A stretch of DNA of 64,000 nucleotides. Source: Cryptomeria japonica. Its lineage: Eukaryota > Streptophyta > Pinopsida > Cupressales > Cupressaceae. Positions within the stretch are counted from its first letter, which is position 1. Each line of letters starts with the position of its first letter. Shown here piece by piece: positions 21,217 to 33,086 of this stretch. The translations under genes were made by a program, and so were the position numbers. Below the pieces are notes generated by a model that saw nothing but the letters and a program-made list of their open reading frames with translations, was not told the origin of the DNA and made no database searches. Where the stretch lies: the NCBI RefSeq assembly GCF_030272615.1, contig NC_081413.1, forward strand, positions 722,825,649-722,889,648. The letters are read 5' to 3'.

Positions 21217-24200
21217 ATGGCGACCCCGAAGGCGGGAGCATCCACCAGTCGTCCAGCTCTCATGAAGGAAGATCAAAAGACCGAAGAAGTGGAGACCAAG
21301 ATCGTATCAAAGTGGAGCAACATTGGAGATACTAACTTGGGCAACTTTAGCACGAAGAAGTTTCGAGATGTCCCTTACATTGGCAAGCCATCACCTGTCG
21401 CCTGGAGGATAATTGAAAGTGGCATCATTAAGGCGGCCGGCTTCCCTCCAGCAGTACAGTGTCATGAGTTGATGATCGAGTGTGCTCGTCATTATGATCC
21501 TCAGTCCAGAACGATCGTGTCCAAGGAAGGAAACACGTTGGCGTACCTTTCAGAGGAAGCTATAAGTGAGGCTTTCCATCTTCCAGAGCACAGAGATATG
21601 ATTTACAAGAGCATAGAAGGAGCCAGGTCAATGTACGAAGATGATCCAGATGCTTGCCTAAGCATCATTAACAAAAACTGGTTACTCAAGAGTCGTCCTC
21701 GCCTGAGCAAGGTACCGAACACACCACACAGGATTGATTTCCAGGAGGAGTACAGAGATTTGATTACAATGCTCAACCGAGTCACAGGTGCACCTCAAGC
21801 TTTTTACTTTGAAAAGTGGATGTTCTATTTCATCCAGGTGATAGTTCAGGGTAAAGGAACAATTCATTGGGCTAGAATGATTAGCCATTGCTTGGACGTA
21901 CAGTTGAGGAGACTCAAAGCTACCAAGTCCTTCCACATGAGTTCATACGTCATCTATGCCTTGATCAGAAGCTTCGAGTACGCAGGACTACCTCACAGAG
22001 GAGTAATTGGAAGAGGACCCGGCGAGGTCAGGGTTTGTGATTCCTATGTCCACTTGCATCATCCGCCAGGAAGCAACTACAAGTTAGTTAATGATACCTT
22101 CACGATGAACATCACAAGGACGTTGCAAGGTGGGATTCACAACAGATTATCTCAGGATGCACAGGAACTAGTAAAGAGGTACGGTGCTTGGTTTATCCAA
22201 TTTCCGAAGTTTACTTATATCAGAGTTCATGGATGTCCTTCACCTCCATACATGTTGCCGAGATATCCGACAGACAGAATTGTGTTACTTGAGGTAACAA
22301 GACAGTTGGCAGCTTATGTGAAGGCATTTAGACATAGACACGGAAATGGAGTCTCGGTACCTATCATATTGGGCAATTCAGTTGAGGTATGTCCTAATGC
22401 CTTAGCCATGGATGACGCAGAGAAGGAGTTAGCTTTGTATTCTTTTTCATTCTTTGCTTTGAGGGAAAGCTTTGATCCACATGGATATATAGAGGAGACA
22501 ATCGGTAGGAAGTTTAAGCATGAGTTTTAGATTGAAGATTTTATGATGAATCTCTTAGACGATCTTGAAGTGAAAAGAAAGATGCATTCTAGATTGCCTT
22601 TGGATTTCATCAGGAAATGCAAGATTTACAGAGTGGCCGACCAAGCACAGGACAGTGGCCGACATCTCCAGTCATCCTATGATCGAGAAAGCAAATCAGT
22701 AAGGTTAGATTAGAATGAGCCCGAGGTCGTGGATCTAGATGCTTTGATGGCTCCAGTCTTGTCTTGTACTCGCAGATGGGTTGATGTGCAGCATCAGAAG
22801 TTGAGAGAACAAGGCATAGCTATGACTTTCACTTTGGAAGAGAAGCCAGCCGAAGGTGGAGCTAGTGTAAGCGAAGGTAATCCTAATCCGAGAAATACAA
22901 ATGAGGGCAACCTTCGAAGTGCAAGTAAAGGTGATCTCCATCCAAGAGGCTCGAAGAGGAAAGAGAGACCTGGAAAGAGAGAATCTTCCAAGAAGAAACA
23001 AGAGGCCAGCCGAGATCGTTCATCCGGTACATCTTCTCGACAGGAGAAAAGGACACTTGAAGTGGAAGAGTCCATGGAGTCGATGGTTCAGAATGATAAA
23101 GAAGGACAGGTACCTCAAGGGTCGCCAAGTGGATCTCTCCAAGATTATGAGTTACATGAAGACAAGAACAATGACGAGGTAACATCTCCGCACAGAGAAG
23201 AAGAAATATTGCATAAGGAGATACAAGTTAGAGAGACAAGATCAGCCATCCCAGATTGGTTGAAGGAAAGATTAACAAAGGTGATTGTGATCGAGGACGA
23301 AGACAATGTGATTGATTTAGAGAGCCTTGTTGGACGTTCCCAGGAAGTGACAGAAAAGAGAAAGGCTACCAAGATGTCCAAGATGATTAGAGATGAGACT
23401 GGGTCCAGAAAATTGCAGATAGCTACACCGGCAGTAGACAAGTATGAAGGTGAGATCTTAGCAGAGGAATATGACATAGAGACATTTGAGCTAGGTCCAT
23501 CCACAGCCGAGCAGACACTAGATGATGCCACAGATTCATTTGAGGCATTGAAGGACAAGCTTAGGGAAGAAATGGAGAAGAGTAGAAAGCTTGAGAGGGA
23601 GGTCGGTGCATGGAGAACATATTTCAGTCATCTCAATCAGCCTTTAGGACGTCAGGATCCAGCAAGATCACCTATACAAGCACTTCCCCTTCAATCAATT
23701 GGTGAGGCAGAGAGATTCAGGAGTATGGTCCAGCGTATGAGTACTTGGATGGACAAATCTCATACAGTTGCCGTAGAATTTGCAACAAGGATGATGAAGA
23801 CTATTCACCGAGCTATTCAGGTTCTTGAGATCATCCACAATTTGATGATAACGGTAGCCGCTTTTGCTCATACCAAGGACGTTATCATTCCTGTCTTGAA
23901 GGTAATTAGACAAACATCGAGGAAGGTCCTAGCGCAGGAAAAGATTATGGATGGAGGACCTCACAGTTTACTTCAATGGTCAACCTTACTCCAGATGAAG
24001 GAAGTTCTCTTTGAGGACATCAGTACTAGGTGCAGTCATGTTGAGGAGGTGATCAACCCGATTCAGGACAGAGTATTTGAGGTACTACGTACCATTCTTG
24101 GCAGGAGGATCGAAGTTGAGACAGATGTGGATTTGTAGGAATTGGAGGATAGGATCAAGGTCATCTTTTGCAAGGACGTCAATATCACAGATGAGCAACA

Positions 24201-24432
24201 GGACCAGATGTTTGCTACCATGCTCCTGATCGAAAAGACTAAGTAACTTGAACTTACATGGGACGCAGCTCTTCTAGATGCATTTGATCAGGTCATCCAC
24301 TTGGAAGAAAGAATGAAGAATCTTCCCGAGATTCCAATTGCTGAGATCGAGGGAATCGTATCAAGATTCATTGCATATGCTAAAAAGGAGCATTGGAAAG
24401 GGAATAAGATTCTAGATGAGAGGTTGTTATAG
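21217..24432 (+). pseudogene. 1,071-codon ORF of unknown function with in-frame stops
   Basis: From ATG 21217 (MATPKAGASTSRPALMK) to TAG 24430 a single frame runs 1,071 codons, broken only by TAG at 22528, 22711 and 24136 and TAA at 24244. No frameshift is needed. The N-terminal ~440 residues look globular (for example AWRIIESGIIKAAGFPPAV, FHMSSYVIYALIRSF). Residues ~500-720 are charged and low-complexity (KRKERPGKRESSKKKQEASR). The C-terminus is helical (EVLFEDISTRCSHVEEVI). I do not recognise the family; large ORFs of unknown function upstream of gag are known in plant Tat/Ogre elements. The sequence upstream to 21118 is open but unlikely to be coding. Most stops fit single C-to-T changes in CAG or CAA codons. 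Confidence 0.75.
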
Positions 24433-25477
24433 ATGACATGGCACCTTAATTGTCATTGGTCTATGTCTCCTAGATTTTCGTGCCAAATTTATAATTGGCT
24501 ATGCATTTAATGTTGTGCAATAAAAGGGGAACTTTTGTAACAAACCCTAATTAGGGTTTAGGTGTCATGATCTTGACCGTTGATCTGCTTTCAATCTGGA
24601 CCATTCATTGTAATTGAGGATGCTATTTATACCCTCATTTTCATTTCATTTGTATGAGAGAATAGAGATAGTTAAGAGATTAGAGAGAGAGTTTGATGTA
24701 TTAGAGAGATTAGAAGCAATTTTTACTTTGTAGCAAGATTGAGTTTGAGGAAAGGAATTCAAACAATTGTTGTATATGATGACTTTGAAATCAATGAAAT
24801 ATTGAAGTTATGGTGTTTTGTTGCAACTTTCTTGGTTATCTTCATGGTTGTTCAATTCATTTGAATCATGCTCAATCAAAGTAGTGTGTTAATTCGAAGG
24901 ACATAGTGTGAGACTTGATCTTTGGTAGGATTCGCTTTCCATACCACTAGCTTCTCACTGATTGTAAGAACGCCTTGCGTGGTCAACTGGAGATATTTGA
25001 ATCACTTAACCTTCAATCATTATTGTATCTTGGATATGTACCTTCGTGGTAGTGTCTCTGATCTTTGATGCATTGAAAATCATTTGTTACCTTAGAAGAT
25101 CGCATCAATTTCAATTGAGTTGTTATTTTATGGCGAAATTGAAGTTGGTAGAATCTTGCCAAGTCTTGTCCACATGAAGTCATTCTTAGGGTTAGATTAG
25201 ATTAGACCTCTTGCAAACCCTATCCTTTTGTCATTTTTTGAAAGCTTCTTTAGTTTAGTAAGACTTTCGGAGTGTAAGGCCCCTTGAGGACACAACAAAT
25301 CACATCATACCGCTGGTGCTTATCCACACGTAGAGACCCTACTAACCAGAACATTGGAGTCATCCTAACTGATCCTTCATGCGAATCTTCAGCAGTTAGA
25401 GACTTTATTCAAGAGAGGATAAGATGCCTTTAGGTATTTTATTCTGTGTATGATGGTGTACAAAGTACACGTCAACA
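24433..25477 (+). mobile_element. LTR-like end preceding element B gag
   Basis: This noncoding tract has a TATA-like box (TATTTATA, 24624-24631), purine-rich GAGAGA sequence and the end GTACACGTCAACA at 25477. It is homologous to 48355-49331, where homology also stops at a CATCAACA edge. After the edge here comes GGGTCCTAGAAGGCGGAG, similar to the primer-like site of element A (shared CTAG.AGG). I read it as the 3' portion of element B's 5' LTR; its 5' portion (TGTTGATGACG..., seen at 38481) is not visible upstream. Confidence 0.6.
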
Positions 25478-26890
25478 GGGTCCTAGAAGGCGGAGAGGTA
25501 GATCTTCATTGTCACCAGTCAGGCGTGTCGAGGTTGTAAACACTCCATCTCCCAGGTCCCACTCTACTCCTCCATTTGCAAGGTCGTTGTTGTCAAGGGC
25601 TCCTATCACCCATATTAACAGACCATTGTTTCACATGGCAAGAAATCAAGTCTTTGTTACCTTCAATGGGGGGAGTCCCCTTATTTTGACTCAATGGAAT
25701 GATATACCAGTGGCTGCGTTGAAGAGTATACCATACTTTACTGGTGAAACAACTACTACACCCATTGAGCACATTCAAGACATTGCAAACATCTTCTTCG
25801 TCCATAACATCACTCAGGACGATCTGACCACATCTTTGAAAGGCAAAGCCTTGCAGTGGTATAGAGGGTTGCCATCTAGCTCCATTCACAATTGGGATGA
25901 ATTGGGGGAGAGATTGTGCAATCATTTCGAAGACACAAGTGATCACCTATCACTTGTGGAGCTGTTGACTACAATCAAGAGGGCACCCCACGAGTTCATG
26001 GGAGATTTCAATTTCAAATTCCATAAGACATGGAATAGAGCTCTCAACAGCGATATAGCTGTCATGATCCAATCAATGGGTGGAGCCTCTCTACCAGGTG
26101 CGTACGACATAGCTATAAGAGTAGAAAATTGTTTGATTCAGGCTGGGAAGATAGCTCCAAGGCCTCCAATGCCTCTCTTTCCAGAGGCTCCTACTCAACA
26201 ACCCACCTTGGCTCCTATCCCCATGGCTCCCACAAGACAATCATCAACTCCCTCTACATCCTCCAATGAACTCCATGAGGTCAAGACTTTACTGCAAAGC
26301 TTTGGCATTGAATTGGTGGCACTAAAGAGGCAGGAAACTCAGTATAGCAGACCTTACCAAGCACAAAATCAAAATTATCAGCAAAACAGGCCACCCTTTT
26401 AAGGGCAAAACCAATGGAGCAATGCCAGGCCCTTGAATAGTGTGAACCCCACAACCGCAAGCAGCTTAAAGGCGATAGTTCCAATGCAAAATAACCTCGC
26501 CCAAGAGCAAGATTGGTGTCAACCATGCAATCAGCCACACAACCAAGGTATATGCCAAAGTGGAGGGTTTGTCCAAACTTTAGTAGTGCAAGATGAGCCG
26601 ACCACTTCTGGCCAGCAATATGACCCAAATCAGCCTAGTGTTGGCACTCAGGCTCACTTACAAGTGGATTCCACCTTTGTCAATTGGCAGGAGGCAGAAT
26701 TTTGCGGTTTGAACCAAACAAATGGTGAGTCCATGCTGCAGTATGCGAGGTCAAAGAAGAGAGCCATGGAGGCTACCTCACCTTCAACATCAGCCCAAGC
26801 TCCAACACCCAACCAAGGTAATCGTCCATGATACAAGCCAAAGTACCATGCAAGGGAACAAGAGGCAGGAGGAGGCCCAAGTTGTCCAAA
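25478..26890 (+). pseudogene. Element B gag
   Basis: The probable start is MARNQVFVTFNGGSPLILTQ at about 25638. The capsid signature is LKGKALQWYRGLPSSSIHNW then ELGERLCNHFEDTSDHLSLV, the retrotrans_gag pattern. After a Pro-rich linker, a zinc knuckle reads CQPCNQPHNQGIC (C-x2-C-x3-H-x4-C). One TAA interrupts the frame at 26400 in a PF-stop-GQN context where CAA would fit, and a TGA at 26829 fits a CGA codon. The role would be particle assembly and RNA binding. Confidence 0.85.
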
Positions 26891-27480
26891 GAGCAAAGGC
26901 AGATCTTGTAGCCTCAAAGGGGCCTTTAAAGTCAGCTGGTGTTCCTTTCAACATAGTTGATCAAATGAAGAAGGCCAACCTCAACATCACTAGGTGGGAG
27001 GCCCTTTCAATCCCATCTCAAAGGGATTTTCTTGAGGCATTAAAGGATGTCAATCAATCAGATGGTGAGGCAACAGTCAGCGAAAGGGCAGTTTCCACCA
27101 GTTTGGTGCAACCCAAGGAGGAGGAAGATTCAAGCAAGATCAGCAAGCCTTCCCCCTTTCTATCTCTCCTTAATCATAGGAGATAACTTGGTTCACAATT
27201 GCATGATAGATTCAGGAGCTAGTAGCTCAGCCATGCCTAAGAAGGTAGCTGATCTTGTTGGCATAGAATACGAGCTTGTGACCAAAGGGGTGGTCTAGTT
27301 AGATGGCACTTCTATTAAGACAGTAGGGGTGGTAAAAAATTTGAAGTTAACCTTGCATGCATGCCCTGGTTGCACTGTCTTGCAAGACGTATCGATCATC
27401 GACCTCCCTACCTTCTTTTCCATCTGACTGTCTAGAGACTTCACAGCCAAGATAGGTGGGTACCTGTCTTCTGATTGGTC
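26891..27480 (+). pseudogene. Element B protease region
   Basis: After a frame change near 26,880, a helical linker (FNIVDQMKKANLNITRWEAL) leads to VHNCMIDSGASSSAMPKKVA, which has the DSGAS active-site motif of a retroviral-type aspartic protease. A further frame change lies near 27180 and stops at about 27298 and 27424. It would process Gag-Pol. Confidence 0.8.
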
Positions 27481-28086
27481 CCATATGCTATTTCGAACAA
27501 GGTATGGTGCTAAGGTCACCATAAGGGCAGAGCCCATTGCCCAAAACCACATAGAGCCCTACACCCCCAGCCCTATAAACATGAATTGCACTTTGCATGA
27601 AGAAGGGGAGGAGTGTATTGTCCATGAGCCTGCCACTCTCTTGCAAGAGGTTCCCGATTGCTTGCTGGACGAATGGGCCAATACTTTTCAGTTTGATCCA
27701 TTAGCTGAGACTGAAGAGACTGGGCTTGGCACCTATTGTATCCATGAAGAGGATGCTCCTATACCTAACCTCATCAAGACACAAGGAGACTCAGCGGGGT
27801 TATGGAACATGTTATTTGATGGTTCAAGAAACAAGAATGGTGCAGGTGCCGGTGTGATGCTTGTTTCTCTTGAGCAGGAGAAATATTTCTTCTCTTTTAG
27901 GCTTCAATTTGGTTGCACCAGCAATGCCGTTGAGTATGAAGCCTTGATCCAAGGCCTCCAACTTGCACAAAGCAGAAAGATCAGATCTTTGCAAGTATTT
28001 GGAGATAGTGAGTTGGTTGTTAAACCCATCCGAGCCCAAAGTGTAGCAAAAAACAACCTACTCAAATCATACAAACACAAGGTTTG
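27481..28086 (+). pseudogene. Element B extra RNase H, first part
   Basis: The frame carries WNMLFDGSRNKNGAGAGVML (first catalytic Asp), CTSNAVEYEALIQGLQLA (Glu) and VFGDSELVVKPI (second Asp). It is cut after SYKHKV by element C at 28086 and resumes at 35309. It lies between protease and RT, as in element A. All four catalytic acids are present when both parts are considered. Confidence 0.85.
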
Positions 28087-28712
28087 TGTAATGTCCCTAC
28101 TAGTTAGAAATCACTTTCCTGAAAAACAGACTATTAGAGTACAACAAAATATATATTACTAATCTAATTTGCAATTAAACTCCAATTACTTAATTAAAAC
28201 TAATCTCAATTCTTAGGTAATAAAAAGAATACGAATGAAGTATTGGGATATGTCCTTAGGTGGTTGTAATGCCCGCCTTCTTGGAACCCATCATGGTTCC
28301 AAGCCTCACCAGGGAAATCGACGAATAAGTCGATTCCCGTCTTGGATGTAACATCTTACATCCAAGTCTACCAAGGAAGATCGCCATATATGATTAATTC
28401 CTTTCCTTGGATGATACATCTTATCATCCAAGTCTACCAGAGAGGACTAGCAAGATCCGTCTCTTCTTGGGTGAGCTTCCGACACCCAAGCCTTTAACAT
28501 ATATGCATATCAGTATTCAGTAGATACTGCCTAACAGGGATTATCATAATCCCGAATTAGGCTAAGAGGATCTTCTCCCAATATCCTCCATCACAGCCAA
28601 ATTATTGTTACTCATATAACAACTTATATTTCATTATCATTTTTAATTTATAATTCCTGCTTGCCTCTACATATTCTTTAATTACTATTTTTGATCCTAC
28701 ATACATACATAC

Positions 28713-28747
<35 letters not shown>

Positions 28748-29409
28748 GATACACACACGTACATATATTTGTATATATACATGAGACACTATTACGATAA
28801 AACTCTGTCAAAGAGATTGGTATATTATCACATACGACATAACCATCATAAATACATGTGTGTGTGTGGCACACACGTCCACACACATATATATCCCTGT
28901 GGCGTGTAAATCAACCGCTTACTTGTTCTGCAGTCTGCAACTTCTCTTCCTCCTTCGTCCTCCCCCTTTGCTCTGTGGTTATCTTACTTTATACCCCGTG
29001 GAGGGGAAGGGTTGCATCCCACCATGGGGTCCCTTCCGCGGGAAGGGGTGTGACAGTGGTCGCAGCCCAGGCTGTGACTCCCTTCCCACCACTTCCTGCG
29101 GGGGGTAACCGTGGCGTTAACTCTTTCCTTTTTATATCACAATTCCATTTAATAATTAACATTATTTAATTATTTAATAATCCATTTCTACATCATTTAA
29201 TATATTAAATATATATTAACATTATTTAATCATTTATTTCTTATATTAACCTTATTTAATATATTAACATTATTTAATAACTTAACATTATTTTTATAAT
29301 TGATTTCTTCATTTTATATATTTTTACTAGACTCAATAATATATGCTATTATCATTACTGGTGTATTTTATAAGATTTACATCGGGTGATACAGTAGAGG
29401 GTTATCACA
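28087..29409 (-). mobile_element. Element C 3' LTR
   Basis: The LTR is 1,323 bp. It contains a TATATATGTGTGTGTG microsatellite facing CACACACGTACATATA (about 28710-28765) and a second TGTGTGTGTGGCACACACGT block (about 28857-28877), so TG and CA runs face each other as potential hairpins. A GC-rich patch (about 28990-29115) is followed by a TTTAATATATTAAATATA-rich end. Compared with the 5' LTR it lacks a ~50-bp partial duplication in the AT-rich part. Confidence 0.9.
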
Positions 29410-29420
29410 GTCCCTCCGTC
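29410..29420 (-). other. Element C polypurine tract
   Basis: The minus strand reads GACGGAGGGAC immediately before the LTR start TGTGATAACCCTC. It would prime second-strand synthesis. Confidence 0.8.
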
Positions 29421-29543
29421 TCAACTTTGCTTGTCCTCAAGCATTTTTAGATCTTCCTCTCTTTCCCAAGTAGCATCCTCATTTGGCAGATTCCTCCATT
29501 TTATCAGGGATTCGGTAATGGTTCGGTTCCTAAGCTCCCTTTT
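29421..29543 (-). pseudogene. Element C chromodomain-like tail after a stop
   Basis: In frame beyond the TGA at 29544, the minus strand continues RTITESLIKWRNLPNEDATW then EREEDLKML and a stop at 29421. The pattern LIKWRNL...ATWE is that of a chromodomain, which directs chromoviruses to marked chromatin. The TGA separates it from integrase, perhaps a CGA codon changed by C-to-T. Confidence 0.85.
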
Positions 29544-30656
29544 TCACGTATCCAGAATGAGCTCAGGGTACAACGTGAGTTTCCCTTCATCATCTAGGGG
29601 AGGTAATTCACTGCATGGAGCCAAGTGTTGTCCGAGAACCTTCTTAAGTCGGGAGACATGGAGCACATTATGTATTTTATTGTCTTTGGGTAGTTCTACT
29701 TCATAAGCTACTTCCCCAATCTTTCGAATTACCTTGTAGGGTCCATAGAACCGGGGTTTCAATTTTTTAGGCCCATTCTTCTTAATGGAAGATTGTTTAT
29801 ATGGTTGTAACCTTAAAAACACCAGATCTCCGGCCTCGAACGTCCTTTCCGTACGCTTCCTGTCTACATAGATCTTCTGTTGATTTTGGGCTTGTTGTAA
29901 ATTCTCTTTCAAGGTCTTAATGATGTCCCTACTCTGTTGAACAAAATCTTGTGCCCTTGGTACTTTACTTTCTTGGCTTATTAATTCCCCAAAGGTTGTG
30001 GCCTCATAGCCGTACAAGGCTTGGAAGGGACTCATCCCTATTGACATGTGGTGTGTCGTGTTGTAACAATGTTCTCCTAGGTGTAGCCACTTAACCCAAG
30101 CAGTTTGTTGCCTTGTAACATAATTCCTTAGGCAGCCCTCTATCCATTTGTTCACTATTTCCGTTTGCCCATCAGTTTGAGGATGGTAACTGGTACTAGG
30201 GGTCAAGGCTGTTCCTGCCATTCTGAAGAGTTCTTGCCAGAATTGGCTAATAAGCTTGCTATCTTTGTCATTGACAATATTCTGAGGGAGTCCGTGGAGT
30301 CTGAAAATTTCCCTGAAGAATAGATTGGCTATTTGGTAGGCTTTGTATTCTGTGGAGACTGCAAGGAAATGGGCATACTTCGTGAGTCTGTCTACCACCA
30401 CAAAAATGCTATCTTTTCCTTGTGCCCTTAGCAACCCTGTTATGAAATCCATAGAAATGCTCTCCCATTTTTGATTGGGAATAGGTAATGGTTGAAGCAA
30501 CCCAGTTGGGTGGATGAGTTCGGTTTTATTGCGTTGATAGGTTAGGCACTCGTGTACATATTTTTGGACATTGTTTTTGGTCTTTCCATGCATACTTCTC
30601 CCTAATGTGTTTATATGTTTTATAGCATCCTCGATGTCCTGCCAGGGGGTTATCAT
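29544..30656 (-). pseudogene. Element C integrase
   Basis: The frame holds the zinc region (VHECLTYQRNK; the second Cys of the usual C-x2-C is Tyr). The catalytic core has ISMDFITGL (Asp), NDKDSKLISQ (Asp, normally SDRD) and DGQTEIVNKW (Glu). The GPY/F region is FYGPYKVIRKIGEVAYEVEL and the end is LHVSRLKKVLG. It would insert C's DNA. The N-terminal zinc part overlaps a frame change near 30530-30650. Confidence 0.9.
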
Positions 30657-31912
30657 GGAATTCTTTTAGGATTTTGCTTTTGAATTTGGTCCGAGGGGTC
30701 AAGTATACCCTTCCCTTGTATAAGATGAGATCTCCCCTAACTTTAAAATCTTCATTGGGAGGGTTTCCCTTCAAAATTTCCTTTGCTTGTGGATCTTGGT
30801 CATATTCATTAAGGATTTCTTCCTTCCAGTCCTTTAAGATGCTGGTAAGGGTATTGAGGTGGGCTCTTCGGGATAATGCATCTGCTGCCCCGTTATTCAC
30901 CCCTTTTACATATTCTATATCAAAGTCGTAGGTTTGTATTTTGCTCACCTATTTTGTTGCCTATCATTAAGATCCTTTTGGCTCAAGAAGAAGCGTAGGC
31001 TGTTATGATCGGTTTTCACACTAAAGTTCCCACAGACAAGGTATTGGCAAAATTTGGCCAAGGTGTGCATTATGGCTAGCATTTCTTTGTCATAAATAGA
31101 GTAGTGTCTTTCTGCTTCGGTAAGTTTACGGCTCTCAAAGGCTAGGGGGTGTTTCTTTTGCATGAGGACTGCCCCAATTCCCTCCCCGGACGCATCACAT
31201 TGTAGTTCAAAAGGTATAGAGAACTCGGGAATGGCCAATACTGGACATGAGCTCATGGTTATTTTAAGTTGTTCAAAAGCCTGTTGGGCTTTGTCATTCC
31301 ATGTGAAAGCCCCTTTCTTAGTTAGATCAGTAAGGGGTGCTGCAATCTTGGAGAACCCTTTTACAAAACGTCTATAGTAGCTGCATAGCCCCACAAATCC
31401 CCCTTAATTGTGTTAAGGTTCTAGGGGTGGGCCATTCCTTGATGGCTTTGATCTTTTCTTCATCAACACTCACTCCGACCTCACTAATTTTGTGTCCTAG
31501 GTAGATGATTTCTTCCATCCCAAATTCGCACTTGGAGACTTTGGCATATAATGATTCAGACTCAAGAATATTTAATACCTCCTCAATGTGTTGGAGATGT
31601 TCTTCCCATGTCTTGCTATAAATAAGTATATCATCAAAGAATATTAGAAGAAATTTCCTCAATTGTTGCCTGAACGTATGATTCATGCATGACTGGAAGG
31701 TGGCCGGGTCATTAGTGAGACCAAAGGGTAGGATCAAAAACTCGAAATGCCCATAATGACATCTGAATGCTGTTTTGGGGATATCCTCTTCCCTCATTCT
31801 AATCTGATGGTATCCTGACCTTAGATCAATTTTAGAGAAATATCTTGCTTCATGTAGTTCATCCATTAATTCGTCAATTCTCGGAATAGGGTATCTGTTT
31901 TTTATAGTCTTT
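30657..31912 (-). pseudogene. Element C reverse transcriptase and RNase H
   Basis: Frame 31866-31372 is the RT palm: YFSKIDLRSGYHQIRM, FLILPFGLTNDPATFQ and LLIFFDDILIYSKTWEEH (FFDD in place of YMDD or YVDD; both Asp kept). Frame 31394-30945 has RNase H with ELQCDASGEGIGAVLMQ (Asp kept), YSIYDKEMLAIMH (Glu) and VKTDHNSLRF (Asp). Frame 30948-30526 has NNGAADALSRR (last Asp kept). The canonical RNase H is thus intact in residues, unlike in A and B. Frameshifts lie near 31370-31400 and 31930. Confidence 0.9.
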
Positions 31913-33070
31913 TTATTTAGGGCCCTGTAATCTTATGCACATTCTCATCGTCCCGTCTTTCTTCTTGACCAATACCACTAATGAAGCAAAGGGGCTGCTG
32001 CTTGGTTGGATATTTCCCATTTCTAATAACTCTTTTATGGTTTTTTCAATCTCCTCTTTGAATTTGTTGGGGTGGCGGTAAGGAGTTGTAATGACGGGTT
32101 TTGCTCCTTCTTCTAACTCAATGGAGTGTTCAAATCCCCTTTTTGGGGGTAAGCTTGGGGGAATGTCTTCGAAGACTTTTTTGTGTCTCTTAAGGATGGG
32201 TTGTATATCACTATGAACGGCTTGACCTTCGGTCACAGATTTATCCAAGACCATACATTGGGCTACCCACTCTCCTTGATCATGCCTAAGGGTTTTTTCC
32301 ATTTTATTACATGATACTATCTTTGGAGAGCCATTGGGGATTCCTTTTAAGGTTATTTCTCTCCCTTCATGTTGGAAGCATATCTCCCGATTTGGATTGT
32401 CCATGGTGAACCGGCCCAACGAGTTTATCCATGGCATCCCCAAAATGATGTCGTTCTCTAAGTTTGCCACAAAGAAGTTCCTCTTAATTGTATGCCCCCC
32501 CAAGGTGACTTCCAATTGAGGTATAATTTTAGTGCACTTGTCTATGACTCCGTTGGCCATGATCACTTCAAACCCTCCAAACTCTTGAGTTTTTAACCTT
32601 CTCTTTGCTGCTAAGTGTTTGCTAATGAAATCATGTGAGGCTCCTGTGTCTACCAAGGCGATTACTTTTTGTCCTTTGATTATCCCTTTGAGTTTGAAGC
32701 ATCTATTCTCACTTCCTTGAGTGATGACTGCCAAGGTACCTAGCTCGTTGCCTTCAAACCTGACCCTTTTATAGGGTCTTTCCTCATCCCATATTTCTTC
32801 TGTGTTATTTAACTGTCCTCTTTTACATTCGTGGCCCTTCGCCCATGGGGCCTTGCATTTGAAACATAACCCCTTCTCCATGAGTTCCTCTCTCTCCTTA
32901 CATCGGTGATTCATACTCCAAGGTTTTTTGCAAAAGCGGCAGGGCCTCTCCCAGTGGTCCCTCTGGGGTCCCTCATTCCTATGTGGTGTTTTGGCTGGGA
33001 AGTTCTTAGGGGTATTATATTCGACCATCCTAGTTTCCTTAATGGCCTCTACTAAATTCTGTGGTTCCAA
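31913..33070 (-). pseudogene. Element C nucleocapsid, protease and RT start
   Basis: Two zinc-knuckle-like motifs, CRFCKKPWSMNHRC and CFKCKAPWAKGHEC, precede the aspartic protease site VIALVDTGASHDFISKHLA (DTGA). The frame then runs into the RT N-terminus (ELLEMGNIQPSSSPFASLVV) and breaks at CIRLQGPK. The fused order gag-protease-RT is that of chromoviruses. Confidence 0.9.
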
Positions 33071-33086
33071 GGGTTTTACAAAAAAT

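Noticed and set aside
22735-23558. Antisense ORFs opposite the 1,071-codon ORF
   Set aside because: They are shadows of the sense frame with no independent motif.
25593-26917. Antisense ORFs opposite B gag
   Set aside because: Shadows of gag; no domain.
28691-29169. ORFs rich in His/Thr/Tyr/Ile in C's LTRs (also 34522-34947)
   Set aside because: They are translations of TG/CA microsatellites and GC-rich LTR sequence.
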